Positions 1 to 8,273 of a stretch of 64,000 nucleotides of DNA are shown here, piece after piece. The translations under genes were made by a program, and so were the position numbers. The stretch spans positions 1 to 64,000 of the forward strand of contig JAYODW010000007.1 of NCBI GenBank assembly GCA_038116745.1, given 5' to 3'. Source of the stretch: JAYODW01 sp038116745. Its GTDB lineage: Bacteria > Pseudomonadota > Gammaproteobacteria > Ga0077536. The notes under the pieces are model-generated. The model was given only the letters and a program-made list of their open reading frames with translations. It was not told the origin of the DNA and did no database searches. Within the stretch, counting starts at the first letter, position 1, and each line of letters begins with the position of its first letter.

Positions 1-199
1 CGCCAACGGGGCGCGGGCTGCAGAGCTCGCGCGCTGTCTAAAGTCGCTCGATCGTAGGCAGACTCCGCACGTCTACGCAGATATTCCTGCGGCGCACCAC
101 ACTGTGGTCGAACGCGCGCGTGAGGGCGACAGGGTTCTCGTTATCGGCTCATTTGTGACGGTGGGCGCGGTCATGGCAATTCACCGGAACCTCGGCTGA
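1..199 (+). CDS. folC: Folylpolyglutamate synthase/dihydrofolate synthase, C-terminal fragment
   Basis: Only the last 65 codons are inside the window; the frame is open from base 2 and ends with TGA at 197-199. The tail reads ...GDRVLVIGSFVTVGAVM..., the conserved last strand of FolC/Mur-ligase C-terminal domains. FolC adds glutamate to folates and makes dihydrofolate from dihydropteroate in the cytoplasm. The order folC-dedD-cvpA-purF downstream is the standard gammaproteobacterial arrangement and supports the call. Only 12 bp separate its stop from the next start, so the genes are probably co-transcribed. Confidence 0.85.
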   Translation, partial: ANGARAAELARCLKSLDRRQTPHVYADIPAAHHTVVERAREGDRVLVIGSFVTVGAVMAIHRNLG

Positions 200-211
200 G
201 CGCGCACGGTT

Positions 212-853
212 ATGGACGCGCAGATGAAACAACGGGTGGTCGGCGCAGCGGTGCTTGTCGCCGCGGCCGTGGTGCTTGTGCCACTTCTGCTCGACTACGA
301 GGAACTGGAAGACGAACTGCTCGAGCAGACCCCAGTAGCCGCTCCTTCCGGACAATTTGTTACCAGCGTGACGCCTCTGAGCGAGGGCGATATCCAAGCG
401 CTGCAGCAGCGCGTTGGGGTGCGCGCGCCGTCCGCTTCAGTGCCGGTGGATAGCCCTGTTTTCGGGCCTTCGGGTGACGCGGCGCCGGTCCAGATGGAGC
501 GCTCGCCGGCTGCGGTAGCGAACTCAGGGTCGGCTACGGAACCGGACGCAGGGTCCGACGCGGTCACAGACAAAGACAAAGACAAAGACAAAGACACAGC
601 GGAAGCGCCTGAGATTAACGCCTGGAGCGTCCAGCTCGGTAGTTTTGCCAAGGCGGAAAACGCTGACCGCCTGGCCGCAACGCTACGTGCGGCCGGTTTC
701 CCGGGATATATCGAGCGTATCGCCGAGGGTGATCAGACTCGTTTCAAGGTGAAAGTCGGGCCTCTGGCATCACGCGAAAAAGCTGTAGAGACCCGTCGCG
801 TGCTGGCAGCAGATCATCAGCTTAACGGACTCGTCAAGGCTTATCGGGAATGA
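212..853 (+). CDS. dedD: SPOR-domain cell division protein, DedD-like
   Basis: 213 residues. One membrane segment at about residues 8-26 follows a short cytoplasmic N-terminus, then a long low-complexity Pro/Ala/Asp-rich linker, then a SPOR domain from about residue 136 to the end (starts NAWSVQLGSF). SPOR domains bind denuded septal peptidoglycan, so the protein is expected at the division septum, anchored in the inner membrane with the SPOR domain in the periplasm. The linker carries a perfect Asp-Lys repeat encoded by a hexanucleotide tandem repeat. Position between folC and cvpA is typical for dedD. Start ATG 212 places the positively charged residues just before the membrane helix. Confidence 0.88.
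   Translation: MDAQMKQRVVGAAVLVAAAVVLVPLLLDYEELEDELLEQTPVAAPSGQFVTSVTPLSEGDIQALQQRVGVRAPSASVPVDSPVFGPSGDAAPVQMERSPAAVANSGSATEPDAGSDAVTDKDKDKDKDTAEAPEINAWSVQLGSFAKAENADRLAATLRAAGFPGYIERIAEGDQTRFKVKVGPLASREKAVETRRVLAADHQLNGLVKAYRE
569..595 (+). repeat. In-frame hexanucleotide tandem repeat (GACAAA)4-GAC
   Basis: Four perfect copies of GACAAA followed by GAC, inside the linker of the DedD-like gene. It encodes (Asp-Lys)4-Asp. Because the unit is 6 bp, copy-number change by slippage would keep the reading frame and only alter linker length and charge. Confidence 0.9.
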
Positions 854-947
854 CCGCTTTGAGCCCGGAGAGGGTGCTGGCCGGCGCTGACCTGCGTTCT
901 GCGCGGCAGGCATTGTCGCGGGTGTCAGGCCACTGTGTTCCATTGCT

Positions 948-1436
948 ATGAACTGGGTGGACGCGAGCATCGTCACGATTCTCCTGATTTCGGTCATCGT
1001 CAGTGTGGTGCGAGGATTTATACGTGAGGTGCTCTCGCTAGTGGCCTGGATTGTGTCTTTCTGGGCAGCGACGGTATTTGCCGCGCCGGCCAGCCGCTTG
1101 CTGGAGCCCTACGTGAGCGTCCTTACGGTGCGCCTTGTGGTGGCCTTCATCGGTGTGCTGGTGGTAGCCCTGCTGCTTGGTGCTGTGATCAACCATCTGG
1201 TCGGAAAACTCGTCGACAAGACGGGGCTGAGTGGGCTGGACCGCCTGCTTGGTGCTGTGTTCGGGCTGGCACGTGGCGTGGCTATTGTTGGTATTGCGGT
1301 ACTGGTCGGAGGTTTGACCGCACTGCCTGCGCACGCGTGGTGGCAGGAAGCCTATACGCTTCCTCCCTTCGAGCATCTGGCGCAGTACGCGCTGAGCTGG
1401 CTTCCGGACGACCTGAGTAGACATTTCAGTTACTGA
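948..1436 (+). CDS. cvpA: CvpA family inner-membrane protein
   Basis: 162 residues with four predicted hydrophobic segments (roughly residues 5-22, 27-47, 60-85, 100-125) and a short polar C-terminus, the usual size and topology of CvpA. The N-terminus MNWVDASIVTILLIS... with the RGFIREVLSL motif is characteristic. CvpA was first linked to colicin V production and more recently to envelope homeostasis; its molecular role is not settled. It lies 94 bp after dedD and 17 bp before purF, the conserved cvpA-purF pair, so co-transcription with purF is likely. Confidence 0.9.
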   Translation: MNWVDASIVTILLISVIVSVVRGFIREVLSLVAWIVSFWAATVFAAPASRLLEPYVSVLTVRLVVAFIGVLVVALLLGAVINHLVGKLVDKTGLSGLDRLLGAVFGLARGVAIVGIAVLVGGLTALPAHAWWQEAYTLPPFEHLAQYALSWLPDDLSRHFSY

Positions 1437-1453
1437 ACAAGGCGGATAAGCAC

Positions 1454-2983
1454 GTGTGTGGAATTATCGGTATCGTCGCCCGCGCAGCGGTCAATCAGCT
1501 GCTTTTCGATGGCCTGACTGTGCTGCAGCATCGCGGGCAGGACGCTGCGGGTATTGCGACCTACGACGAAGGGCGCCTGTATCTGCGTAAATCCAACGGC
1601 CTGGTGAGGGACGTGTTCCATACCCGGCATATGCTCAATCTGCGCGGGCGCATGGGAATCGGGCACGTACGGTACCCAACCGCGGGGGTGTCTTCGAACG
1701 CGGAGGCGCAGCCGTTCTATGTCAATTCACCTTATGGGATCACGCTGGCGCACAACGGAAACCTCACGAACGCGGAGCAGTTGAAGCAGGAGCTGTATGA
1801 GGACGATCTGCGGCACATCAACACGGAATCCGATTCAGAAGTTCTGCTGAACGTTTTCGCTCATGAATTGCAGCGCCTGGGGAAGCTCCGCATCGGCGCT
1901 GATGAAATCTTCGAGGCCGTCTCGCGCCTGCATCAGCGGTGCTCGGGGGCATATGCGGCTGTGGCGCTGATCACCGGCGTCGGCATTGTCGCTTTTCGCG
2001 ATCCGTTTGGTATCCGGCCGGTGGTGTTCGGGCGGCGCGATACTGAGGAAGGGCCGGAATTCCTGGTGGCATCGGAGAGCGTTGCCATCGATGCGCTGGG
2101 ATTTGAAATCGAACGCGACCTGTTGCCAGGGGAGGCCGTGTTCATCGGGAAGACAGGAACCGTTGAGACCCGGGTCTGTGCAGAGCGGGTGCAGCGAGCG
2201 CCATGCATTTTTGAGCACGTCTACCTCGCGCGGCCCGATTCAATTATTGACGGAATCTCTGTGCACAAGGCGCGGATGCGAATGGGGGAGGCTCTGGGAG
2301 AGAAGATAGCCCGGGAGTGGCCAGCGCACGACATCGATGTCGTTATCCCCATTCCCGATACGGCCCGAACGGCGGCGCTGGAGCTGGCTAACGAGCTGGA
2401 TCTCAAGTACCGAGAAGGCTTCATCAAGAACCGCTACATACCGCGAACCTTCATCATGCCTGGTCAGGCACTGCGTCGAAAATCGGTGCGGCAGAAGCTG
2501 AACGCCATTGATCTCGAGTTCGAAGGTAAAAACGTCCTTCTGGTCGATGACTCGATCGTGCGCGGGACGACCTCCAGCCAGATCGTGGATATGGCACGTG
2601 AAGCCGGCGCGAAGAAGGTGTACTTCGCCTCGGCAGCGCCACCGGTGCGTTTCGCCAACGTCTACGGGATCGACATGCCGACCAACCAGGAGCTGATCGC
2701 CTACGAGCGGGGTGTTGATGAGGTCTGTCGTCTACTTGGGGCAGATGGTTTGATTTATCAGGATCTGGATGCGCTGGTTGATGCAGCACGACGTGGTAAC
2801 CCGGAAATTACCGATTTCGAGCACTCGTGCTTTACGGGGCGCTACGTCACGGGAGACGTCAGCGACCGCTATCTTGAAGCGGTCAGCCAACGACGTTCGG
2901 ACAGCGCCAAGCAGCGCCGCTCACAGGATGAGGATTCTCTGCGCGATCTGTTTACCACCGGTGGCGTTTCCGCGGAAGTCTGA
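1454..2983 (+). CDS. purF: Amidophosphoribosyltransferase
   Basis: 509 residues. Catalyses the first committed step of purine synthesis: PRPP plus glutamine to phosphoribosylamine. The start is GTG at 1454, chosen because it places the essential Cys at position 2 (MCGIIGIV), the N-terminal nucleophile of the class II glutaminase domain; the protein begins directly at the mature end with no propeptide, as in E. coli. The PRPP-binding loop VLLVDDSIVRGTTS lies at residues 361-374. Length matches the proteobacterial enzyme (about 505). It is 17 bp downstream of cvpA. No PurR-type operator was recognised. Confidence 0.96.
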   Translation: MCGIIGIVARAAVNQLLFDGLTVLQHRGQDAAGIATYDEGRLYLRKSNGLVRDVFHTRHMLNLRGRMGIGHVRYPTAGVSSNAEAQPFYVNSPYGITLAHNGNLTNAEQLKQELYEDDLRHINTESDSEVLLNVFAHELQRLGKLRIGADEIFEAVSRLHQRCSGAYAAVALITGVGIVAFRDPFGIRPVVFGRRDTEEGPEFLVASESVAIDALGFEIERDLLPGEAVFIGKTGTVETRVCAERVQRAPCIFEHVYLARPDSIIDGISVHKARMRMGEALGEKIAREWPAHDIDVVIPIPDTARTAALELANELDLKYREGFIKNRYIPRTFIMPGQALRRKSVRQKLNAIDLEFEGKNVLLVDDSIVRGTTSSQIVDMAREAGAKKVYFASAAPPVRFANVYGIDMPTNQELIAYERGVDEVCRLLGADGLIYQDLDALVDAARRGNPEITDFEHSCFTGRYVTGDVSDRYLEAVSQRRSDSAKQRRSQDEDSLRDLFTTGGVSAEV

Positions 2984-3205
2984 ATTCCGGACGCTGCGCG
3001 ACGCTGTTTCCGGCAGGCAGCTGTCGTTGACAGGCTTTATCCGGCTGCTTTAGCTTGCGCCCCGCGCTTGGAGCTGGAGCAGCTTCTTTTCATCACGACT
3101 CCCGCTCGACGCCCACGCTTGCAGCCCGCGAGAGGGAAGCCTCGTGGTAAGCGTCATTACCCCTGACACTTTTCACCTTGCAGACCTCCGATGAGGTAAT
3201 CAAAG
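2984..3205 (+). other. purF-metZ intergenic region with imperfect hairpin
   Basis: This 222-bp gap has no convincing gene. Near purF an imperfect hairpin spans 3010-3044 (CCGG ends, inner CTGTC-GTT-GACAG at 3021-3033). It lacks a strong T tract, so it is at best a weak terminator. The same segment contains TTGACA at 3027-3032, but the hexamer 17 bp further on (TTAGCT) is a poor -10. No SAM riboswitch fold could be recognised by eye ahead of metZ. Confidence 0.3.
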
Positions 3206-4396
3206 ATGAGTCTTGATCTTGACGCGCTTGAGCTGGAGACCCTGGCGTGCCGTGCCGGGCAGAGTCGCACATCGGAACTTGAGCAAAGCGAAGCCCTGTT
3301 TCTTACCTCCAGCTTCTGCTTCGAGTCGGCGGCCCAGGCCGCTGCCCGGTTTGCCGGCGAAGAGCCTGGTAATGTCTACAGTCGGTTCACCAATCCGACC
3401 GTGCGGATTTTTGAACAGCGTCTTGCTGCAATGGAGGGCGGCGAACGCTGTATCGCAACGTCCTCAGGGATGAGCGCAATCCTGACGCTGGTGATGTCTG
3501 TGCTGTCCGCAGGTGATGAAATCATCGCGTCGCGCAGCGTGTTCGGCACGACCGTTTCCCTGTTTAAAAATATCCTGCCGCGCTTCGGGGTGAAGACGCA
3601 TTTCGTCGATCCCTGCGATACGGAATCCTGGCGCGACGCGATGACTCCCGGTGTTCGCATGCTGTTCCTGGAAACGCCATCCAACCCGCTGACCGAGATT
3701 GCGGATATCCCGGCGCTCGCCTCTTTGGCACAGGCCCAGGGCGCCTGGCTGGTCGTGGACAACTGTTTCTGCACGCCGGCGCTGCAGCGTCCCCTGACGC
3801 TGGGGGCCGATCTCGTTATTCATTCCGCAACGAAATACCTGGATGGCCAGGGTCGCTGCCTTGGCGGGGCGATCGTCGGTGGCGCCGAGCTGCTTGATGA
3901 CAAGGTGTTTCCATTTCTGCGCAGTGCGGGCCCGAGCATGGCGCCATTCAACGCCTGGGTCTTTCTCAAGGGACTGGAAACCCTGGCGCTACGTATGGAG
4001 CGGCATAGCCAGAGCGCGCTTGCCGTCGCGCAATGGCTCGAGGAACAGCCGCAGGTCCGTCGGGTTTTCTACCCCGGTTTACCGTCTCATGCGCAATTCG
4101 ATCTCGCCCGTACCCAGCAACGAGGTGCAGGAGGGATCGTCAGTTTTGAGGTATCCGGGCGCGAGCAGGCGTGGCACATCGTCGATCACCTGCGGCTGTT
4201 TTCCATCACCGCAAATCTAGGCGACGCCAAAAGCATCGTGACTCACCCGGCGACTACAACCCATGGGCGGCTGCGCCCTGAGGAGCGCGCCGAGATGGGA
4301 GTAAGCGAGGGTTTACTGCGTCTCTCAGTCGGGCTCGAGCATGCGGACGACCTGATTGCGGATTTGTCGCAGGCCTTTGTCGGAGTCCCTGCGTAA
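3206..4396 (+). CDS. metZ: O-succinylhomoserine sulfhydrylase
   Basis: 396 residues, Cys/Met-metabolism PLP enzyme. It makes homocysteine directly from O-succinylhomoserine and sulfide, the direct sulfhydrylation route to methionine. The PLP lysine is K210 in the motif HSATKYLDGQGR; further family motifs are YSRFTNPT near residue 58 and LFLETPSNP near 151. The fold alone cannot fully separate MetZ from MetB/MetC or MetY, but length and position directly downstream of cvpA-purF match metZ of Pseudomonas-type bacteria. Start ATG 3206 gives the usual N-terminus containing ETLACRAGQ. Confidence 0.9.
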   Translation: MSLDLDALELETLACRAGQSRTSELEQSEALFLTSSFCFESAAQAAARFAGEEPGNVYSRFTNPTVRIFEQRLAAMEGGERCIATSSGMSAILTLVMSVLSAGDEIIASRSVFGTTVSLFKNILPRFGVKTHFVDPCDTESWRDAMTPGVRMLFLETPSNPLTEIADIPALASLAQAQGAWLVVDNCFCTPALQRPLTLGADLVIHSATKYLDGQGRCLGGAIVGGAELLDDKVFPFLRSAGPSMAPFNAWVFLKGLETLALRMERHSQSALAVAQWLEEQPQVRRVFYPGLPSHAQFDLARTQQRGAGGIVSFEVSGREQAWHIVDHLRLFSITANLGDAKSIVTHPATTTHGRLRPEERAEMGVSEGLLRLSVGLEHADDLIADLSQAFVGVPA

Positions 4397-4398
4397 CG

Positions 4399-5385
4399 TT
4401 GACAGCGGCTGCTGTGTCAAGACCCAGAGTTATCACTACGCGGCGGTGGCCGCGCGCGGTTGAGGCCGTTCTCGCAGAGAAGTTCGATTTTGTGCCCGGG
4501 CCCAACGACGCGCAGCTGTCATCTGCGCAGCTCAGTGCGGCATTGCGTGAGGCTGACGCTGTTTGCCCGACCGTCACAGATCGGATTGACGCCCAGGTGA
4601 TTGGTGAAGGACCACTCCGGGCCGGGATCCTGGCTAATTACGGGGTCGGCTTCAATCATATTGACGTCGACGCTGCGCGCGCTGCCGGTGTCCTCGTGAG
4701 CAACACGCCGGATGTGCTCACAGACTGCACCGCAGATCTGACTATGGGGCTTCTGCTGAGCGTCGCGCGTGGACTGGGCAGTGGAGAGCGTCTGCTGCGT
4801 GCTGACCTCTGGAAAGGCTGGTCGCCGACGCATGTGACCGGGGTGCAGGTAAGTCGCAGAACGTTAGGGCTGGTTGGTTTCGGGCGCATCGCACAGGCTG
4901 TTGCCCGGCGCGCTGCTGAAGGTTTCGGCATGCGCGTCCTGGTTTATACGCCTCGGCCACCGCTTCAAGCGGGCGCGGTGGCGAGGGATGTCTGCTTCCG
5001 TCGCTCGCTCGAAGAGATGCTGCCCGAGGTGGATTTCCTCTCACTGCATTGCCCGGGCGGACCTCTGACGCGCCATCTCATATCCGCAGACCGCTTGCGC
5101 CTGCTCCGTCCGGAAGCTTTCCTCATTAATACCTCCCGCGGAAGCGTGGTTGATCAGCAAGCCCTGATCGATGCGCTGCACAGCGGGTCTCTCGCAGGCG
5201 CAGCGCTGGACGTGTACGAAGATGAGCCTGATGTGCCCGCAGCGCTCAAAACCATGGAAAACGTGGTGTTGTCCCCTCACCTGGGGAGCGCCACCATACA
5301 GACACGTATTGCGATGGGCATGAGGGTGGTCGACAACCTGCGGGCATTCTTCGCCGGGCAAAGACCACCGGACTGTGTGAGCTAA
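4399..5385 (+). CDS. 2-hydroxyacid dehydrogenase, NAD(P)-dependent
   Basis: Up to 328 residues, D-isomer-specific 2-hydroxyacid dehydrogenase family (SerA, glyoxylate/hydroxypyruvate reductase). The NAD-binding motif LGLVGFGRIAQAVARR sits near residue 155, the substrate Arg is in NTSRGSVVD, and the catalytic His in SPHLGSATI. The first in-frame start is TTG 4399, two bases after metZ; GTG 4414 gives MSRPRVITTRR and is an equally plausible start. Because no serC or serA lies elsewhere in the window, a serine-pathway role is possible, but a glyoxylate or hydroxypyruvate reductase fits just as well. Tight spacing suggests co-transcription with metZ. Confidence 0.8.
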   Translation: MTAAAVSRPRVITTRRWPRAVEAVLAEKFDFVPGPNDAQLSSAQLSAALREADAVCPTVTDRIDAQVIGEGPLRAGILANYGVGFNHIDVDAARAAGVLVSNTPDVLTDCTADLTMGLLLSVARGLGSGERLLRADLWKGWSPTHVTGVQVSRRTLGLVGFGRIAQAVARRAAEGFGMRVLVYTPRPPLQAGAVARDVCFRRSLEEMLPEVDFLSLHCPGGPLTRHLISADRLRLLRPEAFLINTSRGSVVDQQALIDALHSGSLAGAALDVYEDEPDVPAALKTMENVVLSPHLGSATIQTRIAMGMRVVDNLRAFFAGQRPPDCVS

Positions 5386-5542
5386 ACCGTGCTTCGAGAG
5401 CAGCGCGGCGCAGGAGTTTTCCGGCGATACGATATGGGTTCCCATTGCGCGCAAGTGGCGTGGCAGCAGGTCGTACCGTGGCTGCGTTCCGGGTGGCACA
5501 ATTGGGCTTATTTACAGTGAAGCAAAGTTGATGGAGGTGAAC

Positions 5543-6028
5543 GTGGCAATTCAAGTTGGTGACAGCATGCCGGAAGGCACATTCGGGGTGATGACGGCTG
5601 ACGGGCCTGGAGCGATGACCAGTGCTGAGCTCTTCGCGGGCAAGAAAGTCGTGCTTTTTTCCGTTCCTGGCGCTTTTACGCCGGCCTGCTCGGCGCGCCA
5701 TCTGCCCGGTTTTGTGGAGCATGCCGCGGCACTGAAGGCAAAAGGGGTGGACACCATTGCCTGTGTGGCGGTTAATGATGTGTTCGTGATGAGCGCCTGG
5801 GGTAAAGACCAGTCGGCTGGCGATAAGGTTGTGATGCTGGCGGATGGCAATGCGGCTTATACCAAGGCACTGGGCCTCGAGCTGGATGCAAGCGGTTTCG
5901 GCATGGGTACTCGGGGTCAGCGTTTTGCGCTGGTCGTCGATGACGGCAAAGTGAGTCAGGTCCACGTCGAGGCAGCGGCTTCCAACGTGGAGGCCAGCTC
6001 GGCTGAGAACATCCTCGCGAATCTGTAA
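5543..6028 (+). CDS. Peroxiredoxin, Prx5 (AhpE/hybrid) type
   Basis: 161 residues. Thiol peroxidase of the Prx5 class; the peroxidatic cysteine is C49 in PGAFTPACSARHLPGF, the invariant active-site motif. It reduces H2O2 and alkyl peroxides in the cytoplasm, generally with glutathione/glutaredoxin as reductant in proteobacteria. The start was set at GTG 5543 (MAIQVGDSMP), because GGAGG at 5533-5537 lies five bases upstream and family members begin at this point; an upstream ATG at 5531 overlaps that ribosome-binding site. It is separated from the dehydrogenase by 157 bp and is probably its own transcription unit. Confidence 0.9.
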   Translation: MAIQVGDSMPEGTFGVMTADGPGAMTSAELFAGKKVVLFSVPGAFTPACSARHLPGFVEHAAALKAKGVDTIACVAVNDVFVMSAWGKDQSAGDKVVMLADGNAAYTKALGLELDASGFGMGTRGQRFALVVDDGKVSQVHVEAAASNVEASSAENILANL

Positions 6029-6057
6029 CCCCGCAGCTCAGGGCGGCCCACGCAGGG

Positions 6058-7524
6058 ATGTGGGCCGCCAGTGCTTTGAATAAACCCCGCCCAGATAATC
6101 CGCCAGAGCCGCCGACCCATCTGTCGAGCGAGGCGTTCCGCGAGGCCGGATACGCCGTCATAGACTGGCTCGCTGATTACCGCGAGCGCGTGGCCGACCT
6201 GCCGGTGATGGCACAGGTTGAGCCCGGCGAGATCAGACGTGCTCTTCCAGACAGCCCACCTATCGAAGGCGAGCCGTTTGATGCGATCCTGCGCGATGTC
6301 GAAGCTTTAATCGTGCCCGGCCTGATGCACTGGCAGTCACCGAATTTCTTCGGCTATTTCCCTGCAAATACGTCTCCGCCCTCGATTCTGGGCGATCTCA
6401 TGTGCGCCGGCCTCGCGGTTCAGGGCATGCTCTGGCAGACCAGTCCAGCATGCACGGAGCTCGAGACCCATGTGCTCGACTGGTTGGTTGACATGCTGGG
6501 CCTGCCGGAGCGCTTTCTTTCCTCCGGCCGGGGCGGAGGGGTCATTCAGGACACTGCATCGAGCGCGACTTTGTGTGCCTTGATCGCCGCACGTGAAAAA
6601 GCCAGTGACTTCACGGCCCGGGAATCCGGTAATCCCTCCGAGCTCATCGCTTACTGTTCCAGTGAGACACACTCCTCCATGGAAAAAGCGATGAGTATCG
6701 TCGGTCTGGGTCGGGGCCGGCTGCGAAAAATCGCAACCCGCGACGATCTTTCCATGGATCCACAGTGTCTGGCTGACACCATGCGCACCGATCGGGACGC
6801 GGGCCTGCGTCCCTTTTTTGTCTGTGCAACGATCGGGACCACCTCCACACTCGCGATTGACCCGTTGGCAGAAATTGCCGGGATTGTTCGGGAGCACATC
6901 GCCTGGCTGCATGTGGACGGGGCGATGGCCGGCACCGCCGCGTTGTGTCCTGAATACCGCTGGCTGCAGGATGGTCTGGAGCAGGCCGACAGCTATTGTT
7001 TCAACCCGCACAAATGGATGCTGACCAACTTCGACTGTGACTGTTTTTTCGTGGCCGACCGGGAGCCCCTGATCCGCGCTCTGACTGTGCTTCCTGAGTA
7101 TCTGCGGAACGAGTCCAGTGAGCAGGGTCAGGTGATTGATTACCGTGACTGGCAGGTGCCGCTCGGTCGACGCTTCCGGGCGCTCAAGCTGTGGTTTGTC
7201 CTGCGCAGCTATGGTGTTGAGGGTTTGCGTCGACTTATCCGCCACCATGTTTATCTGGCCGGACTGTTCGCGGATTTTGTGGAGCAGGACCCGGAGTTTG
7301 AACTGGTGACTGAGCCCTCTTTGAATCTGGTTTGTTTTGCGCGTCGCGCTGGAGACGAGGAAAATCGCGCCCTGCTGCAGCGGCTCAATGCTTCCGGGAA
7401 GCTGTTCATGAGTCATACGGTTGTTCGCGGCCGCTACTGCCTGCGGTTTTGCGTGGGGCAGACCTATTCCACTGAGGAACACGTGCGGCGGGCGTGGCAG
7501 TTGATCCTGGATTTTTCGCGCTGA
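6058..7524 (+). CDS. PLP-dependent amino-acid decarboxylase (aromatic-L-amino-acid decarboxylase family)
   Basis: 488 residues, group II pyridoxal-phosphate decarboxylase. The PLP lysine is K319 in NPHKWML; the HVDGA motif (Asp contacts the PLP pyridine nitrogen) precedes it, and the N-terminal WQSPNFFGYFP block matches DOPA/tryptophan decarboxylases and plant-like tyrosine decarboxylases. The family makes amines such as tryptamine, dopamine or phenylethylamine; which substrate is used here cannot be read from sequence by eye. The start ATG 6058 has only a weak ribosome-binding site. It is 29 bp after the peroxiredoxin and 20 bp before the SIMPL gene. Confidence 0.88.
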   Translation: MWAASALNKPRPDNPPEPPTHLSSEAFREAGYAVIDWLADYRERVADLPVMAQVEPGEIRRALPDSPPIEGEPFDAILRDVEALIVPGLMHWQSPNFFGYFPANTSPPSILGDLMCAGLAVQGMLWQTSPACTELETHVLDWLVDMLGLPERFLSSGRGGGVIQDTASSATLCALIAAREKASDFTARESGNPSELIAYCSSETHSSMEKAMSIVGLGRGRLRKIATRDDLSMDPQCLADTMRTDRDAGLRPFFVCATIGTTSTLAIDPLAEIAGIVREHIAWLHVDGAMAGTAALCPEYRWLQDGLEQADSYCFNPHKWMLTNFDCDCFFVADREPLIRALTVLPEYLRNESSEQGQVIDYRDWQVPLGRRFRALKLWFVLRSYGVEGLRRLIRHHVYLAGLFADFVEQDPEFELVTEPSLNLVCFARRAGDEENRALLQRLNASGKLFMSHTVVRGRYCLRFCVGQTYSTEEHVRRAWQLILDFSR

Positions 7525-7544
7525 CCTGTCGGGAGATTTAAGCA

Positions 7545-8237
7545 ATGAAGAAGATCTTTGCCGCTATCCTGGTGAGCCTGGCTGTGATGTCGGCTGACGC
7601 CGAAGAAGCGTCGACGAGGACCTATGACCGGGTGGATTTTGCGGTAAGCGCCAGGGAGGAAGTATCCAGCGACCTTCTGGTGGTGCGTCTGGTCGCCCGG
7701 CACGAGGCGCTGCAGCAGGCGGATTCCTCCGCCAGGGTTAACGATGATGTGGCCTGGGCGCTGGCTCTGGCCCGTAAGCGATCCGGGGTCAAAATACAGA
7801 CCCTCGATTACCGCACCAGCCCGGTCTACGAGGACCGGCAGATACGGGGATGGCGGACGCAACAGGTCGTGCGTCTCGAATCTCAGGATCGCGATGTCCT
7901 GGCGAGCCTGATCGGCGAGCTGCAACAACGGCTGACGGTCGAGTCGTTGATACATGAGGTCTCCGCCGAGCTGCGGGAGACGGTCGAGACGCGTTTGATC
8001 GATGACGCTATAGCGCGCTTTGGTTCCAGGGCGGCGCAGATCGCGCAGGCGTTCTCCTGTGCGAGCTATCGGCTAGTGGCGGTGCATATCGGCACCGCCG
8101 ACGAGAGACCTCCGCCGGTGAATTTCGGCATGCGCGCGATGGCCATGCCGGCCCAGGCGGCTGAGCCGAACATTGAACCGGGTGAGCAGACTATCGTCGT
8201 CACCGTGGACGGGACCATCGAACTCGAGACGCGCTGA
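7545..8237 (+). CDS. SIMPL-domain (DUF541) periplasmic protein
   Basis: 230 residues with a signal peptide (MKKIFAAILVSLAVMSADA, cleavage near residue 19) and one SIMPL/DUF541 domain. Diagnostic stretches are the RLVARHEALQQAD region and the central pattern of a predicted-disulfide-poor domain with YEDRQIRGWR. SIMPL proteins are exported or membrane-anchored and include YggE-type oxidative-stress proteins, but the biochemical role is unknown. It begins 20 bp after the decarboxylase, so the two are likely co-transcribed. It ends 36 bp from the convergent fhs gene. Confidence 0.8.
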   Translation: MKKIFAAILVSLAVMSADAEEASTRTYDRVDFAVSAREEVSSDLLVVRLVARHEALQQADSSARVNDDVAWALALARKRSGVKIQTLDYRTSPVYEDRQIRGWRTQQVVRLESQDRDVLASLIGELQQRLTVESLIHEVSAELRETVETRLIDDAIARFGSRAAQIAQAFSCASYRLVAVHIGTADERPPPVNFGMRAMAMPAQAAEPNIEPGEQTIVVTVDGTIELETR

Positions 8238-8273
8238 GTCCGGTCTTGGGACTGCCACGCGCTGGCAACGGGA

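Noticed and set aside
3027..3055. TTGACA ... TTAGCT as a metZ promoter
   Set aside because: The -35 match is perfect, but the -10 is poor and the -35 sits inside a small hairpin; kept only as a note in the intergenic entry.
3100..3205. SAM riboswitch ahead of metZ
   Set aside because: No conserved SAM-II or SAM-I core could be recognised by eye; nothing beyond general GC-rich structure.
6337..7545. 402-codon minus-strand open frame opposite the amino-acid decarboxylase
   Set aside because: Shadow of the conserved PLP enzyme; composition follows codon-complement bias and no domain is recognised.
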